In this document: positions 10,201-20,462 of the stretch, piece after piece
Layout: each line of letters starts with the position of its first letter
Numbering within the stretch: position 1 is the stretch's first letter
Assembly (NCBI RefSeq): GCF_003672135.1
Contig: NC_039506.1
Location: 10,416,001 to 10,480,000 of the forward strand
From: Ooceraea biroi
Lineage: Eukaryota > Arthropoda > Insecta > Hymenoptera > Formicidae
Length of the DNA: 64,000 nt
Direction: 5' to 3'
Notes under the pieces: generated by a model
What the model was told of the DNA's origin: nothing
The model's database searches: none
The model's input: the letters and a program-made list of their open reading frames with translations, nothing else
Translations under genes and position numbers: made by a program

Positions 10201-13200
10201 GTAGTTTTACTTTCTATTTTTATTTATTCCTCTGACAATAAAGATGGTACATATTGAAATTCAACAGTATTGTTGCAATCGCAAACTTCAACCGTTTGCG
10301 TTTTTCGGAAAAACAGGTTGTACATGTGTTATCTCAGAAATTTTATACTTTTCCAGAAATTCATTTTGATTATTATTTGTTATTAAGATTGTTACAGGCT
10401 ATTAGTATTTTTATAAATGCAAAAGTACAGAATTATAGGATGAATAAATGTGCAATATTTAATATTTAATATTTTTTATTGCATTGTGATAATGAATTTT
10501 GTATTTAAAATACCGATACTCTGCGATTGAGCCTATGTTTATTAATTTCATACTTTTATTCTACTATTCTGTTAAACATGACTTGGAACTTTGACGAATA
10601 GTGATAAAACGTTTGCAGGATATATTCAATCTTGATTAAAATATTTTTCGCAAATATAATCTCACATACATAATGTGCAAATGTAGAAAAACTTCATAAC
10701 TTTTATTCTTTCATAGTAACATTATGAAAAGTATCGTTTTATGTAGATAAACACAACATATCAATGATGAACGCAGCGTATATTATGCAAAGAAAGTGCA
10801 CTATGATACCATCAAGAATTTCGGAAAAAGTCGAATTCAATAAAAACACCTTCCTACGTCTCTCGTAAGAGAACACGATAAGATGCCGATGTCGAATCTC
10901 TGACTTTAGCGATAGGTATTTTTGGCAATTTAGTCGAGTTGTACGTGGGACAGAATAGGCGGGAAAGGAAAATAGGGCCTTCTTGGTGATTAATGGACGG
11001 AGCTTGTGTTCATGAGAAAGATCTGCGAGCGGTCTTTGAGGTCGGTCACATCAGGAAAAGGGAGAGAGAGAGAGAAGGAGATAGCAAGGAAGAAAAAGGA
11101 TCGGCGTACGGACAAGAGAACGTAGGTATTCGTAGAAAAGCGGGAAAACGAAGCTTCATAGTGAGGAAAAAGAGAAGCGAGGGCGTTGGGAAGATGACGG
11201 GCCCTACGAAAAAGGGCGCGCTCGCTTCTCTTCTCGCTCTCCCTCTTTCTCTCTCTCTCTCTCTCTTGCTTGTCATCCCCTCCGTTCGTCTTCGCGCGCA
11301 CGTTACCCCCAATCGCATCCCAGTTGAATCTGCCGGTCCTATCGTAAGGCCCCACGAAGCAGCGTGGCTCCCCCGCTTCTACCATCCCCGCCATCGTAGA
11401 TTGTTCCACTCGGGAGAGATATTTCGTGGCAAACTACCCTTAGTCACACCTACGCATGCGTGGATAGCTACACGTTTCGTTTTTCGCCGTGACACACTCA
11501 AGGCGAGCGCGAAGATTAGGCGGCAATTCCATGTGAATGATGTACATACCACGTTGTAACGATATGGCTACTAGGTAATATTATGTTAAATAATAATGAT
11601 AAATAGATTTAGATAAGACAGATCGTTAGATGTATCTTATAAAGTTCAAGTTAACATTGCTATGTGAAATATTCTCCATCGGAGTCCATGTGATCATATG
11701 GTGAGCACGGTGAGTTTCAACCATGCTCACAATCGTAAAGTCAGGCTAATAATGTAAAAATATAATGTTATTTGTCGTTGTGTTAACTTTATAAGAATCG
11801 AAATGTACTTAGAATTTCGTTTCTTAATCGAAATCATTAAATTTGTTTATAATATTTATTAATTATTTAGTAAATTTTATAAATTAAATTTTATTAAATT
11901 ATTTTATTATGTATTTAAAATATTCATTAATAATTAAATTTATTTATAATAAAATTATTTACAAGTATTTCTATTTTCATAGAGATATATATTATGTATG
12001 GATATCATAGTATTCATGATGTAACTTTTCTAAATAAAAATAACTGCTCTTCGAGGAGCGAAATAGATTATTAAATAAATAACCCTTAGCTGGCACACTG
12101 CAGCCAAATCACATAGATGGCACACTGGGGTCCTGTAGGACCCCAGCAGTACATTCATTTGTAACTACTGTAAATAAATATATAATTACTTTCAAAAATT
12201 AGGAGATACTCCTAAAGTATTCTTATAGAAGATCCTATAGTAAATTTAAAAAAAATTGAAGGTTAAGTATACAAAAAAATGGATTTTGTCGAAAAAAACG
12301 TGAAAAATGTCAGTTTTCATTCAAAAATTTGTTATTTTTTCAATTTTTCATATTAAGAGATAAAATTTTAATGACATACTCTGGAGTCATAACACTATTA
12401 TAAAAAAAATAGTTTGATTTTTTCGGTTTAAAAAAGGTATTTATTCTGAAGGTTGCATTGGTGATATTTGAATAAAAGTGGTTATGTTTTTTTTTTTCAA
12501 TTTAAGCTGTTTATTTAAGAAGTATTTCAAGTTTACGTACGTTCAAATATTGAAATTTACAGTCGAACTAGGCTGGGGTCTCTCAGGACCCTATGTGCCA
12601 GCTAAGGGTTAATATTATTATTACGGTAAAACTTATATATAAATAATAAAAACTTATAAATAAATTGAGGCTGAAAACAAAATGATGAAATATATAATAT
12701 ATATGACTTCCTACATGCCGGAACATTGTATTAACGTGTAATTTCTGTTCACAGATGCTTTGGTTCGGTCGGACTTGATGGAACAGATTCCGAATGTGGC
12801 GATTATCTGCCACGAAGCGCCACATCTCTTCGGGAATGTTCTACGCGATTATTTGCTCAGTATTATAATAACGTACCTAAACGATTCAGACAATCAGGCA
12901 AGTATAATCGTATAATATCTGTCCGAATACATCTGAATCGGAAAAACTGGCATTCCTTGGCGATGTAAATATTATTAAAAGACATGTTTGTTTCTTAGGT
13001 ACGACAAATGGCTCAAAGCGCACTGATGACCGTGCTGAAACGGGGCCTTGTTGACAGCAACACAATCGAGCATGAAATTTGTCCTACGATAGAACATTTC
13101 TCATACATATCGACTGACGAACATCTCCGGAATGCGCACATTTCCGTAAGTTTGTTGCGATTTATTATTTTGTTTCTCTTATTATATAGGCAATCGACAA

Positions 13201-13559
13201 CTTGATATGAAAAAGATTATAAGTCGTATATCTTTAAATTTACATAGAAAAGAGAATGTGCGAGAATACAATAGCATTATAAAAGGCAGTTAATTATTAT
13301 TTGAAAAATACTTGTAACGTTTGAAACGGACGACAAAACTATTTCTTATAATTCGTTTTTCGTTTCTAAGTAAACTAGTAAGTAATGAAGTAAATATTAA
13401 AAGACTAGTTTTTCACGAAACTCTCTCTTCTTTATATTTATGTATTATTTTATATCGTTTATAAAAAAGTAAGAATAATTTTTTTATTTTTATCTGTTGT
13501 TTTATGTCAATATCGAGTTCCCATCATTGGCTCGTAAATTTCGAAATCTCGCTCTCGCG

Positions 13560-13610
<51 letters not shown>

Positions 13611-16600
13611 CGGTCGTATTTCTTTATAATGTGAAAATATTGAGAAACGAATTCTCCGTATCTATGGATTCCTCCTGAAAGACATGGGTAGTGAGATGTT
13701 CTCACGCAATCGCGTCTCACTATCTTGTCTTTCATGCGGCGTCCGTTCGCCCCGACGAAGTTGTATAAAGAGTCTGAAAATCAGGCAGTGAAACTTACGC
13801 GATCTATCGCGCCAGCGGTCAAACGAACCATCGTCGAACATCGAATCGAAGCAAGAAACGAGTAGTGATAAGAAAAGGGACAGAAAAAGGGAGAGAGAGA
13901 AAGAGAGAGGGAGGAAAAAGTTTAAAGAAGATGAGGAGGTACGCGCGCTTCAGAAGAGAGATTAAAGACACGGAGGGCTATTTAGCCCTCGTCTCGCACT
14001 TGAAGATTGTTAGATAAACGAAAAAAGAGGGATGAAGGAACACAAACGAACACACAAACACACTGGCATCCTGTGTGGAAAGATGGGACATACTTTTACC
14101 ATCAAAGTTGGTTTGTCATAGAGTTCGACTATCACAGCCAGCTTTGATGATCAAAATTGTGTCCATTTTCAACGCGTTTTGACGGTTAAGAGAATGGAAT
14201 CGTGAGAGTCAAGTGACAAAATAAGAAACATGATGCACGAGAGACAGGGAGGACAGACGTCGGAGCCATCGTAGAAATGAAAGTATACCTTTTGCGGTCC
14301 GATACATCAAATTGGTTGTGGAATGTTTCGAGTCATATCACAGCCATTTTGATGAGCTGGCCCGCAGAATCAATCGTCGAGGAGATCCTACTTTCTATTA
14401 TTGGTACTCATTGAACCGATGAGAATTATGCTATGCAATCTATCGCACGCAGTGTGATCACAGGAAGAATAAAGAAGTCGAGGGAAGAGGATGCCAAGAG
14501 ACGCTCTCGTTACATGCGCTTCTCCGGATGGTTTGTCAACGCACAGTCTGATCCGATCGTTCAACGGCTCGTTACATACTTTATGAGAATTCCTACGTGG
14601 AGCTTCAGTTCTGATTCAGCAACGTTAACACAGGAAGAACGCGATCTAATCGTCAAATTGGTTGTGGCGTGTTGCTCCTGTGAATTTCATATCACAGCCA
14701 TTTTTGACGATTTGGATCGCCGTTTTGTGCATCGTCTACTTCTTCCCTCAATTCGTGGAAGCGCGGGGAAAAAGAATGTAACGCGTGAGAAATCATCGCG
14801 CGAAACGCTGTGGAAATAGCATCTTCGGAGCTGCGGAGAAGCGCGCGCTCGCATTGCTCACAAAGTGGTTGTAATATGCTGATCTAATTGCGCTCATATC
14901 ACAGCCAGCTTTGATGAGCGTTGCGGCACACGCAATTCAACGAATTTCAAGCGTACGGACCAATTTTGCAAATTTCCATTCAGCGGTTGGATAATGTAAC
15001 AATCGTATCGTTAACGAAATTATGTCATAGATAGAAAGTACAAACGAGTAATATTATTTTTATGTATTATTTATAAACATATACGATTGAACGATCATTT
15101 TTGAGATCGCATAAAATTAAAGACACTGTTGAAACCTCGATACAATTATAAAAATGTATTACGTGTAAAACAGTCTTTGATTTTTTATATCATGTCTCAT
15201 CGTAAAACGTTCTTTCCTTTTTAATTATTAAATGCGATTGTAGTAGTTTACTTGATGTAATTTGAACGTTCCATTTGTCTTTGACGATATTAACATATGT
15301 TGTTTTGTATCCACGGAACATGAATATAAATGTATCTGTCGTACAACAAGCGCTATTTTATTAATTAATACACATCTCTTACAGAATGGAAGACTGATTG
15401 CATAAAATCGACTGTTCCTCCCATCAGAGTGGTTGTGATGTGCTGCTATTGATTCATATCACAGCCAGCTTTGATGAGCGGAACGGAACGATGCGTCTCG
15501 CCCGGTGTTGTTACTTGGTACTTCAAAAATATCTTCCGATTATTTATTATGTATGTAATCGTACACGCTTGGTAATCTAAATTTAATATCGATTATAATC
15601 GTTTTTTTCCTAATTGAATAATACGTATTAGGCAGTGTCGTTTAAAACTATATAACTGCAGATGCTATAATCGACAAATAAAAATGTATACTCAAGAGAA
15701 CGCGCGCGCGCGCATACCTTGTTACGTTAGAGTTTTCAACATACGTAATATTCAGAATAATCCGTTTTCAACATTTTGTATATTTTATATTGATTCGCAG
15801 CTCATGTGTAGACTGGCACCGCTGATCGGTAGCAAACTTGTAGAGAAGCTCTTTCTGAAGAGATATTTAGAGCTGTGCGAGGATAACGATATGATGGTGA
15901 GGAGAACGTGCGCTACTCATTTTGGAGAAATGTGTATCGCCGTGGAGAAGGAAACGTTGTTTTGCAAACTAGTGAGTAGTCTCTCGTAAGGATAGACAGA
16001 AAATGAGAACAGATTTGGCAACGGAGCAACGATAATATCTAATATCACTCGAATTGTCGCTCCTTAGATTCCCACGTACGTTGATTTGTGCGGCGACAGA
16101 GTGTGGGGCGTGCGAAAAGCGTGCGTCGAAGTCATGATGCCGGTCTCTTGCTGTTTGATGCCTGAACAGCGCCGATTATTATTGGCGGACATACTGGCTA
16201 AGCATTTAAACGACGACTCCAAGTGGGTGCGAATATCGGCCTTTCAGATACTCGGACCGTTTATCTCGACTTTCGCTACGCAGTTTGCCGAAGTTACCTA
16301 CAATAAACACGGCGAATTGGTGTACACTGGTAAACAGGATGGCCATCTTAGGTATGACGTCGTATTTTTGTTATCGGTCTGTTGTAACGCGTTATACTCC
16401 CGTATTAATCTAGATTAAATATGTATTTTTTATAGCATACGTTATTTGTACGAAACGATCTTTCCCACAAAGGGCGTGAAGAGTCAAATAGCCGATATGG
16501 ACGATAATACCAAAAGCTCTTTTTATCTACCTGTGATGAATGTAAGGCATGATAACGTTCAAGTATCGGAATCGTCGGAAAGGACCGAGTGCCAAAATGA

Positions 16601-18933
16601 GAACGATGTGTGGCATCAACTGCGGCAACGTTATGTCAAGGTAGATAGAACTGGCACTGATGTATTGCTGAAATTTACTTTAGGAAGTGTAACAAAAATT
16701 TTTAGTTTTTTTATTTCAGATTTTCAGTGTGTGCAAACTTTTATTAATGCTTAAATTTCCGTTTTAAAGAAAGATTGATTTGTTTCTTCGAAATATAATT
16801 GTTTTACATGTATGTTTTACATGTATGTGCGTGTTAACAATTTTCTATGACTTAATTTTCAGATAACAGGAAAGCGTAAACCCTCTTGCCTCGTCAAGAA
16901 GGATGCGGATGATACAGAGAAATACAATCCATTTTTATATTACTACATCTCTCCAGAGATACCGCTGGACGATGAACTTACTCATGCCGCGCGGCAGTCG
17001 GCGATGAATCGTAACAACGCCTTGAAGGCGGCGGAAACGGAAGATAATTCGCCTGTCGAGGATTCCGGAGATCCCTCACTAGCGAATTCGAGTGATGAGA
17101 AAGATCCAAATACGGATAAGGAATCGGACATGGAGGACCCAAATAATCAAAAGGAAGAAAAAGAGGAAGAGGAAGAACAGGAAGAAGAAGGAGAGGAAGA
17201 CGATAACGACAATAATGACGACGACGGCTTTGACAACAGATGCTTCACGCTGTCGGACGATATTACAGATTTGTCAGATGATATTAAAGTGTACAGTCAA
17301 TATACCATAAAGAAACGCGAGATGTACGACACTATGTCTCGCATCGACGATCTCGCGGACAAGAGTGACGTGAACTCTTGTAACTCTAGTAAAAGTGATA
17401 TCAAGACTAACGGGCAAGACATTGTACCTCAGGAATTAATTAATTATTACGTGTCAATGGCCGACCCGGAGCAATGCGTGGACATGGGTGCCGAGATCCC
17501 GCATCAATGTGCCTTCAGTTTTCCTGCGGTAACGCTCACGCTCGGCAGAGAAAACTGGCCCTGCCTGAAGAAAGCTTATCAGTCGTTATCGAGCGCGAAG
17601 CATTGGAAGGTCCGACGTACACTGGCGTCCAGCATTCACGAGATCGCCATGATTCTAGGCGAAGAACTCACTGCCACTGACCTCATGCCGATCTACGATG
17701 GCTTCATCAAGGACTTGGACGAGGTCAGAATAGGTGTGCTCAAGCACCTCGCAACCTTCTTGAAATTACTCAAGCCCACCGATCGTTGTCAGTACCTGCC
17801 GAGGCTAGGCGATTTCCTCGCCACGGACAACGAGTGGAACTGGAGGTTCCGGGAGGAGCTGGCTGTGCAATTGCTCGAGACGGTGACTCTGTTCAGTCCG
17901 AGCGACGTGGCGCAAAGTATCGCACCACTGTCCCTCCAGTTGCTCATAGACAAGATTGCCGCCGTTAGAAATATCGCGCTCAAACTGGTAAAATCTTTTG
18001 CATGTACTGTATGTGAGGAATACGCAACTTTTTTCGCGGGCCGCAGTAGCTAAAATTTTTCTCTTTAATATTTTACGTCGTATCAATAAATAAAATATTT
18101 ATTATATATTTTTTAAGAGAAAATTAATTTTAATTGTTATTCGGTGATAATTGTTTAATTATTTTTTATTTTTTCTACGGGTCAAGCTTGGACGCGGCGG
18201 GCCGCCAGTTGCGTATCCCTGCTCTATGTACTTCGTGATAAACTCCGCTTGCAAAATCAACTTCGTGTCTCTTTCAGATCACGCAAATCATGTGCCACTT
18301 GTCACCCGAAGACGCTCTGGTAATGTCCCTCATTCACGAGCTCCGAGAAACGTTAGTTCTAAATAGCAAGAAGTGGATACACCGGCAGACTTACGCGCTC
18401 GTGTGCGCGCATTTGATTCGCAACAACGCTATCGCGGGCAAGAAATTCTCGAAAGAAATGTTACCAAGTTTAATAAGTTTATCCTGTGACAGAGTACCGA
18501 ACGTGAGACTAGCCGTAGCGAGAACCTTGGCCACGGACGTGAGCGCAATGGGTCGTGAGTATCACACCAATTTCTCGTCAGGGTTGGATAACTTCGATAT
18601 AACTTTTTTTTAGAAAAAAATTAACTAAATTAAGTTAATAACTTTTTAACCTTTACCTACTACTTACCTAGTTACTACCCAACCCTGTTTCTCGTAATAC
18701 ACACTGCCTTCAATCGATTGCATTAAGTAACCGTTCTGCGTCTCTATTTTTCAGTGGATGATTTGGGCATGGAAGCGATGGAGGAAGTGGAGAGAATACT
18801 CAAGAGAATGCGCGTCGATGCCGATCGGGATGTGCGAGTGTTGGCCGGGGGTGAGGAGCAGATAGACATACTGGCGTACTGTTCCTCCGACGAAAATAAC
18901 CACGCCGAGCAAGCAAGAAATATATTATTTTAA
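7090..18933 (+). CDS. PPP4R1: Serine/threonine-protein phosphatase 4 regulatory subunit 1-like (gene span, 9 recognised exons)
   Basis: Exons 7090-7202, 12755-12897, 12999-13145, 15801-15971, 16068-16351, 16436-16640, 16863-17987, 18278-18554 and 18755-18933 join in frame to a TAA stop (879 aa from Met 7094). PPP4R1 is a HEAT-repeat scaffold that binds the PP4 catalytic subunit. Recognition is by aligned blocks recalled from vertebrate PPP4R1: RQMVGRIL, DLMEQIPNVAI, VWGVRKAC, GPFISTFA, WKVRRTLASSIHE, LDEVRIGVLKHL, NWRFREELA and DRVPNVRLAVARTL. As in vertebrates, the N- and C-terminal helical repeats are separated by a long divergent linker, here with a strongly acidic run at 17145-17230. The last exon is acidic and ends ARNILF. 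The 5' coding end is not identified. The fourth intron of the span (13146-15800 between exons three and four) hosts a microRNA cluster. Confidence 0.93.
10930..11560. promoter_or_regulatory. Intronic CpG-rich island, possible internal promoter
   Basis: A compact GC-rich block in an AT-rich intron, with a GA-rich run near 11058-11100 and a CT tract at 11238-11268. Overlapping frames on both strands (139 and 188 codons) are compositional. It lies about 2.1 kb upstream of mir-71 on the same strand, so it could drive the pri-microRNA or a short PPP4R1 isoform. This is inference only. Confidence 0.3.
12083..12608. mobile_element. piggyBac-like MITE
   Basis: The left end CCCTTAGCTGGCACA and the right end TGTGCCAGCTAAGGG are perfect inverted repeats. 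The right end is followed by TTAA (12609-12612) and the left end is preceded by ATAA, i.e. a TTAA target duplication with one change. Subterminal inverted pieces follow (GGGGTCCTGTAGGACCCC on the left, GGGGTCTCTCAGGACC on the right). The interior is AT-rich and non-coding. TTAA targets and CCC...GGG ends are characteristic of piggyBac elements. Confidence 0.85.
12755..12897 (+). CDS. PPP4R1: PPP4R1-like exon with GC donor
   Basis: Acceptor TTCACAG ends at 12754. Encodes DALVRSDLMEQIPNVAI...IITYLNDSDNQ, matching RAELMEQVPHIA...VRYLADQNNQ of vertebrate PPP4R1. The exon must end at 12897 (phase 0), because the next exon starts with VRQMAQSAL, continuing the conserved NQVRK block. The intron therefore starts GCAAGT, a GC-AG intron. 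Confidence 0.9.
12999..13145 (+). CDS. PPP4R1: PPP4R1-like exon
   Basis: Acceptor TTTCTTAG at 12991-12998; donor GTAAGT at 13146. Phase 0 at both ends, 49 codons, beginning VRQMAQSALMTVLKRGLV and ending NAHIS. This is a HEAT-type helical pair. The donor opens the intron that carries the microRNA cluster. Confidence 0.92.
13562..13604. repeat. (AT)n microsatellite
   Basis: About 21 uninterrupted AT units, ending some 65 bp before the mir-71 stem. Confidence 0.95.
13670..13742 (+). ncRNA. mir-71: mir-71 precursor hairpin
   Basis: The 5' arm (13676-13697) begins TGAAAGACATGGGTAGTGAG, the invariant miR-71-5p sequence known from nematodes and many arthropods. The 3' arm at 13715-13736 (TCTCACTATCTTGTCTTTCA) pairs with it across a loop containing CACGCAATCG. 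miR-71 is absent from Drosophila, which helps place the organism. It is the first member of the cluster, on the host-gene strand. Confidence 0.95.
14086..14164 (+). ncRNA. mir-2: mir-2 precursor hairpin, copy 1 (variant 3' end)
   Basis: The 3' arm at 14130-14152 carries TATCACAGCCAGCTTTGATG followed by ATC, where the other two mir-2 copies have AGC. The 5' arm CATCAAAGTTGGTTTGTCAT (14099-14118) pairs with it, and GGACA...TGTCC closes the stem base. The seed ATCACAG is the miR-2/13 family seed. Confidence 0.92.
14294..14365 (+). ncRNA. mir-13a: mir-13a precursor hairpin
   Basis: The 3' arm at 14336-14357 is TATCACAGCCATTTTGATGA plus GC, matching miR-13a except for the last base relative to the Drosophila form. 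The 5' arm CATCAAATTGGTTGTGGAAT (14305-14324) pairs with it, and GCGG...CCGC closes the base. Confidence 0.93.
14641..14720 (+). ncRNA. mir-13b: mir-13b precursor hairpin
   Basis: The 3' arm at 14690-14712 begins TATCACAGCCATTTTTGACG, a miR-13b-type sequence with five T residues. The 5' arm CGTCAAATTGGTTGTGGCGT (14651-14670) pairs with it, and the stem base is a perfect GCGATC...GATCGC. Confidence 0.93.
14847..14925 (+). ncRNA. mir-2: mir-2 precursor hairpin, copy 2
   Basis: The 3' arm at 14897-14919 begins TATCACAGCCAGCTTTGATG and ends AGC, the canonical miR-2a form. The 5' arm CTCACAAAGTGGTTGTAATA (14857-14876) resembles the miR-2a passenger strand known from Drosophila. Confidence 0.95.
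15414..15484 (+). ncRNA. mir-2: mir-2 precursor hairpin, copy 3
   Basis: The 3' arm at 15457-15479 is identical to copy 2 in its mature region. The 5' arm CATCAGAGTGGTTGTGATGT (15422-15441) differs, so copies 2 and 3 give the same guide but different passenger strands. GTTCC...GGAAC closes the base. It lies about 490 bp downstream of copy 2. Confidence 0.95.
15801..15971 (+). CDS. PPP4R1: PPP4R1-like exon
   Basis: Acceptor TTCGCAG ends at 15800; donor GTGAGT at 15972; phase 0 at both ends. Encodes LMCRLAPLIGSKLVEKLFL...VRRTCATHFGEMCIAVEK...CKL, matching the IMCKMAPMVGKDITERLIL and VRKVCAANFGDIC blocks of vertebrate PPP4R1. Confidence 0.93.
16068..16351 (+). CDS. PPP4R1: PPP4R1-like exon
   Basis: Acceptor CTCCTTAG ends at 16067; donor GTATGA at 16352; starts in phase 0 and ends in phase 2. 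Encodes IPTYVDLCGDRVWGVRKAC...WVRISAFQILGPFISTFA, one of the most conserved PPP4R1 blocks, followed by a divergent tail. Confidence 0.93.
16436..16640 (+). CDS. PPP4R1: PPP4R1-like exon (linker)
   Basis: Acceptor TTTATAG ends at 16435; donor GTAGAT at 16641; starts in phase 2 and ends in phase 0. The polar sequence IRYLYETIFPTKGVKSQ...QLRQRYVK belongs to the divergent linker between the two helical-repeat regions. Confidence 0.85.
16863..17987 (+). CDS. PPP4R1: PPP4R1-like exon (acidic linker and C-terminal HEAT repeats)
   Basis: The largest exon, 375 codons, phase 0 at both ends (acceptor TTTTCAG, donor GTAAAA). The first part is polar with a Glu/Asp-rich run at 17145-17230. From about 17430 it encodes VPQELINYYVSMADPEQC..., AVTLTLGRENWPCL, WKVRRTLASSIHEIAMILGEELTATDL and LDEVRIGVLKHLATFLKLL, strongly matching the C-terminal repeat region of vertebrate PPP4R1. 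Reading through the donor would stop at 18053. Confidence 0.95.
18278..18554 (+). CDS. PPP4R1: PPP4R1-like exon
   Basis: Acceptor CTTTCAG ends at 18277; donor GTGAGT at 18555; starts in phase 0 and ends in phase 1. Encodes ITQIMCHLSPEDALVMSLI...WIHRQTYALVCAHLI...DRVPNVRLAVARTLATDVSAMG. The DRVPNVR block is conserved in PPP4R1. Confidence 0.93.
18755..18933 (+). CDS. PPP4R1: PPP4R1-like terminal exon
   Basis: Acceptor TTTTTCAG ends at 18754; enters in phase 1; TAA stop at 18931-18933. Encodes DDLGMEAMEEVERILKRMRVDADRDVRVLAGG..., corresponding to the VEQTIMALQMDRDSDVKYFA end of vertebrate PPP4R1, with an acidic tail. Confidence 0.92.
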
Positions 18934-19365
18934 TAATTATACATTTTTGATCTCGACAAGGATCAGCTGACAAAGTTACTGCAGTTTTATGAAGGGGGAA
19001 AAAATTGAACTTTACATTTCTACACACACACACACACACACACATTACAAGATGCGTCTCGGTTCTTCCACACGCGTGACTAGTAAATGATGAAACCAGG
19101 AGTGTGTAACTAGCTACGAACATGACGCTTCGACCGCAAATACCGACGTACAGTCTATCAAGTCTATCATGTAGTTACGATTTCAAACTGGCCGACTATG
19201 TTAAAACAAGGCTCAAAGCTCAAATGTCACTCGTAGCTCACGATATAAGTAGTTGAGTAGTAGGTACGATACGATTTACAATAATGACGACTGATGCGTA
19301 TTTTGCGTCCTTTAATCTGGGACAGACTGTATCAATGGTCGCATACCGTGCGATTACGTGAGACT

Positions 19366-19396
<31 letters not shown>

Positions 19397-20060
19397 CGGG
19401 ATATTTGTGGTGCGACAGAGCGAGTGCATGCGTGCGTGCGTGAGGTGTGTGCGTTTACCATTGTGATCAATTTGTATATGTAACGTCGGTCTCCCCGGAG
19501 ACGGTAAAACCGAATGTTATAAATAATTGAAAATATTATATCGATTATATACGATTTCTCAATTCACTCGACTTGTTTCACGGATGTTCGATTGTATAAC
19601 TATTCGACGCTATCGTGTGCCGTTATTTTGTAGCATTTTTATCGTGCACTTAATAATCGAAACCGAATCGACATGTGACATCAAAATGTAAATTAGATAG
19701 ATCGAGGAGACGCGTTTTGTTTGATTTCTTAATAGCGTTTAATAATCATGGAAATAAGAAATAACTGGAGGGAGTGTCTGTGCTGTCTTGTCTCTTTCCT
19801 TCCTAGGCAGGTAGGTGAAGTAAAATAGAACGGTGGGTGAGATAGCGAATCTAATTGTCACAATATTTTTCCTTTTAGTGTTCCGAGAGTAAAGTGCAAT
19901 ATTCTTCAGATATAAAGAAAACAATATCGGAATATATTTTTTATTACGAAATGCTTACGAAATTTACATGCTTTTTTTATTACAAAATATTTATTCGTAT
20001 TAACAATATTACGAGAGGAATACAGTACCAATGAAGTAAAAAACAAAAAACGATATTTTA
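18934..20060 (+). other. Probable PPP4R1 3' UTR and flank
   Basis: Contains (CA)n at 19022-19044 and (GT)n/(GC)n at 19365-19398. I found no AATAAA before 20599; the first good candidates are at 20599-20604 and 20739-20744, so the 3' UTR could run through the palindrome. UTR extent is inference. Confidence 0.4.
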
Positions 20061-20428
20061 TATTTAAATGTAATATGTACAATATCAATTTTTTGCACGT
20101 TGATATTCGTGAAATATGAAACTGAACTAAACTCAACAGAAATATCGACATTCTTTAAATATATCGATCGATTTAAATGAAATTTCTAATTATTAATAAC
20201 TATTATATATATATATATATATATATATATTTCGAAAAATGCGCAATAGATATATCTGATCTCAAAATGCTAAAGATAATTAATGAACTTTTGAATAGAT
20301 TTTATTATATTTATATTCTGTTATTGTATGCGTACAATAACAGAATATAAATATAATAAAATCTATTCAAAAGTTCATTAATTATCTTTAGCATTTTGAG
20401 ATCAGATATATCTATTGCGCATTTTTCG

Positions 20429-20462
<34 letters not shown>

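Larger units (their letters stand above)
7203..12754 (+). other. 5.55-kb PPP4R1 intron
   Basis: Mostly AT-rich. It contains more complex blocks at about 8190-8560 and 9780-10130, a CpG-rich island at 10930-11560, and a piggyBac-like MITE at 12083-12608. No open frame in the first two blocks has a recognisable domain. Confidence 0.75.
13146..15800 (+). other. 2.65-kb PPP4R1 intron hosting the miR-71/2/13 cluster
   Basis: Begins GTAAGT and ends TTCGCAG. It includes an (AT)n run at 13562-13604 and six microRNA hairpins between 13670 and 15484. A 128-codon open frame at 14433-14819 runs through the mir-13b hairpin and is not considered coding. Confidence 0.9.

Noticed and set aside
10990..11559. 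Overlapping frames of 139 and 188 codons on opposite strands
   Set aside because: GC-island and GA/CT-tract artefacts; no domain, and both strands are open.
14433..14819. 128-codon + strand open frame
   Set aside because: It runs through the mir-13b hairpin inside an intron, and the conserved signal is the hairpin.
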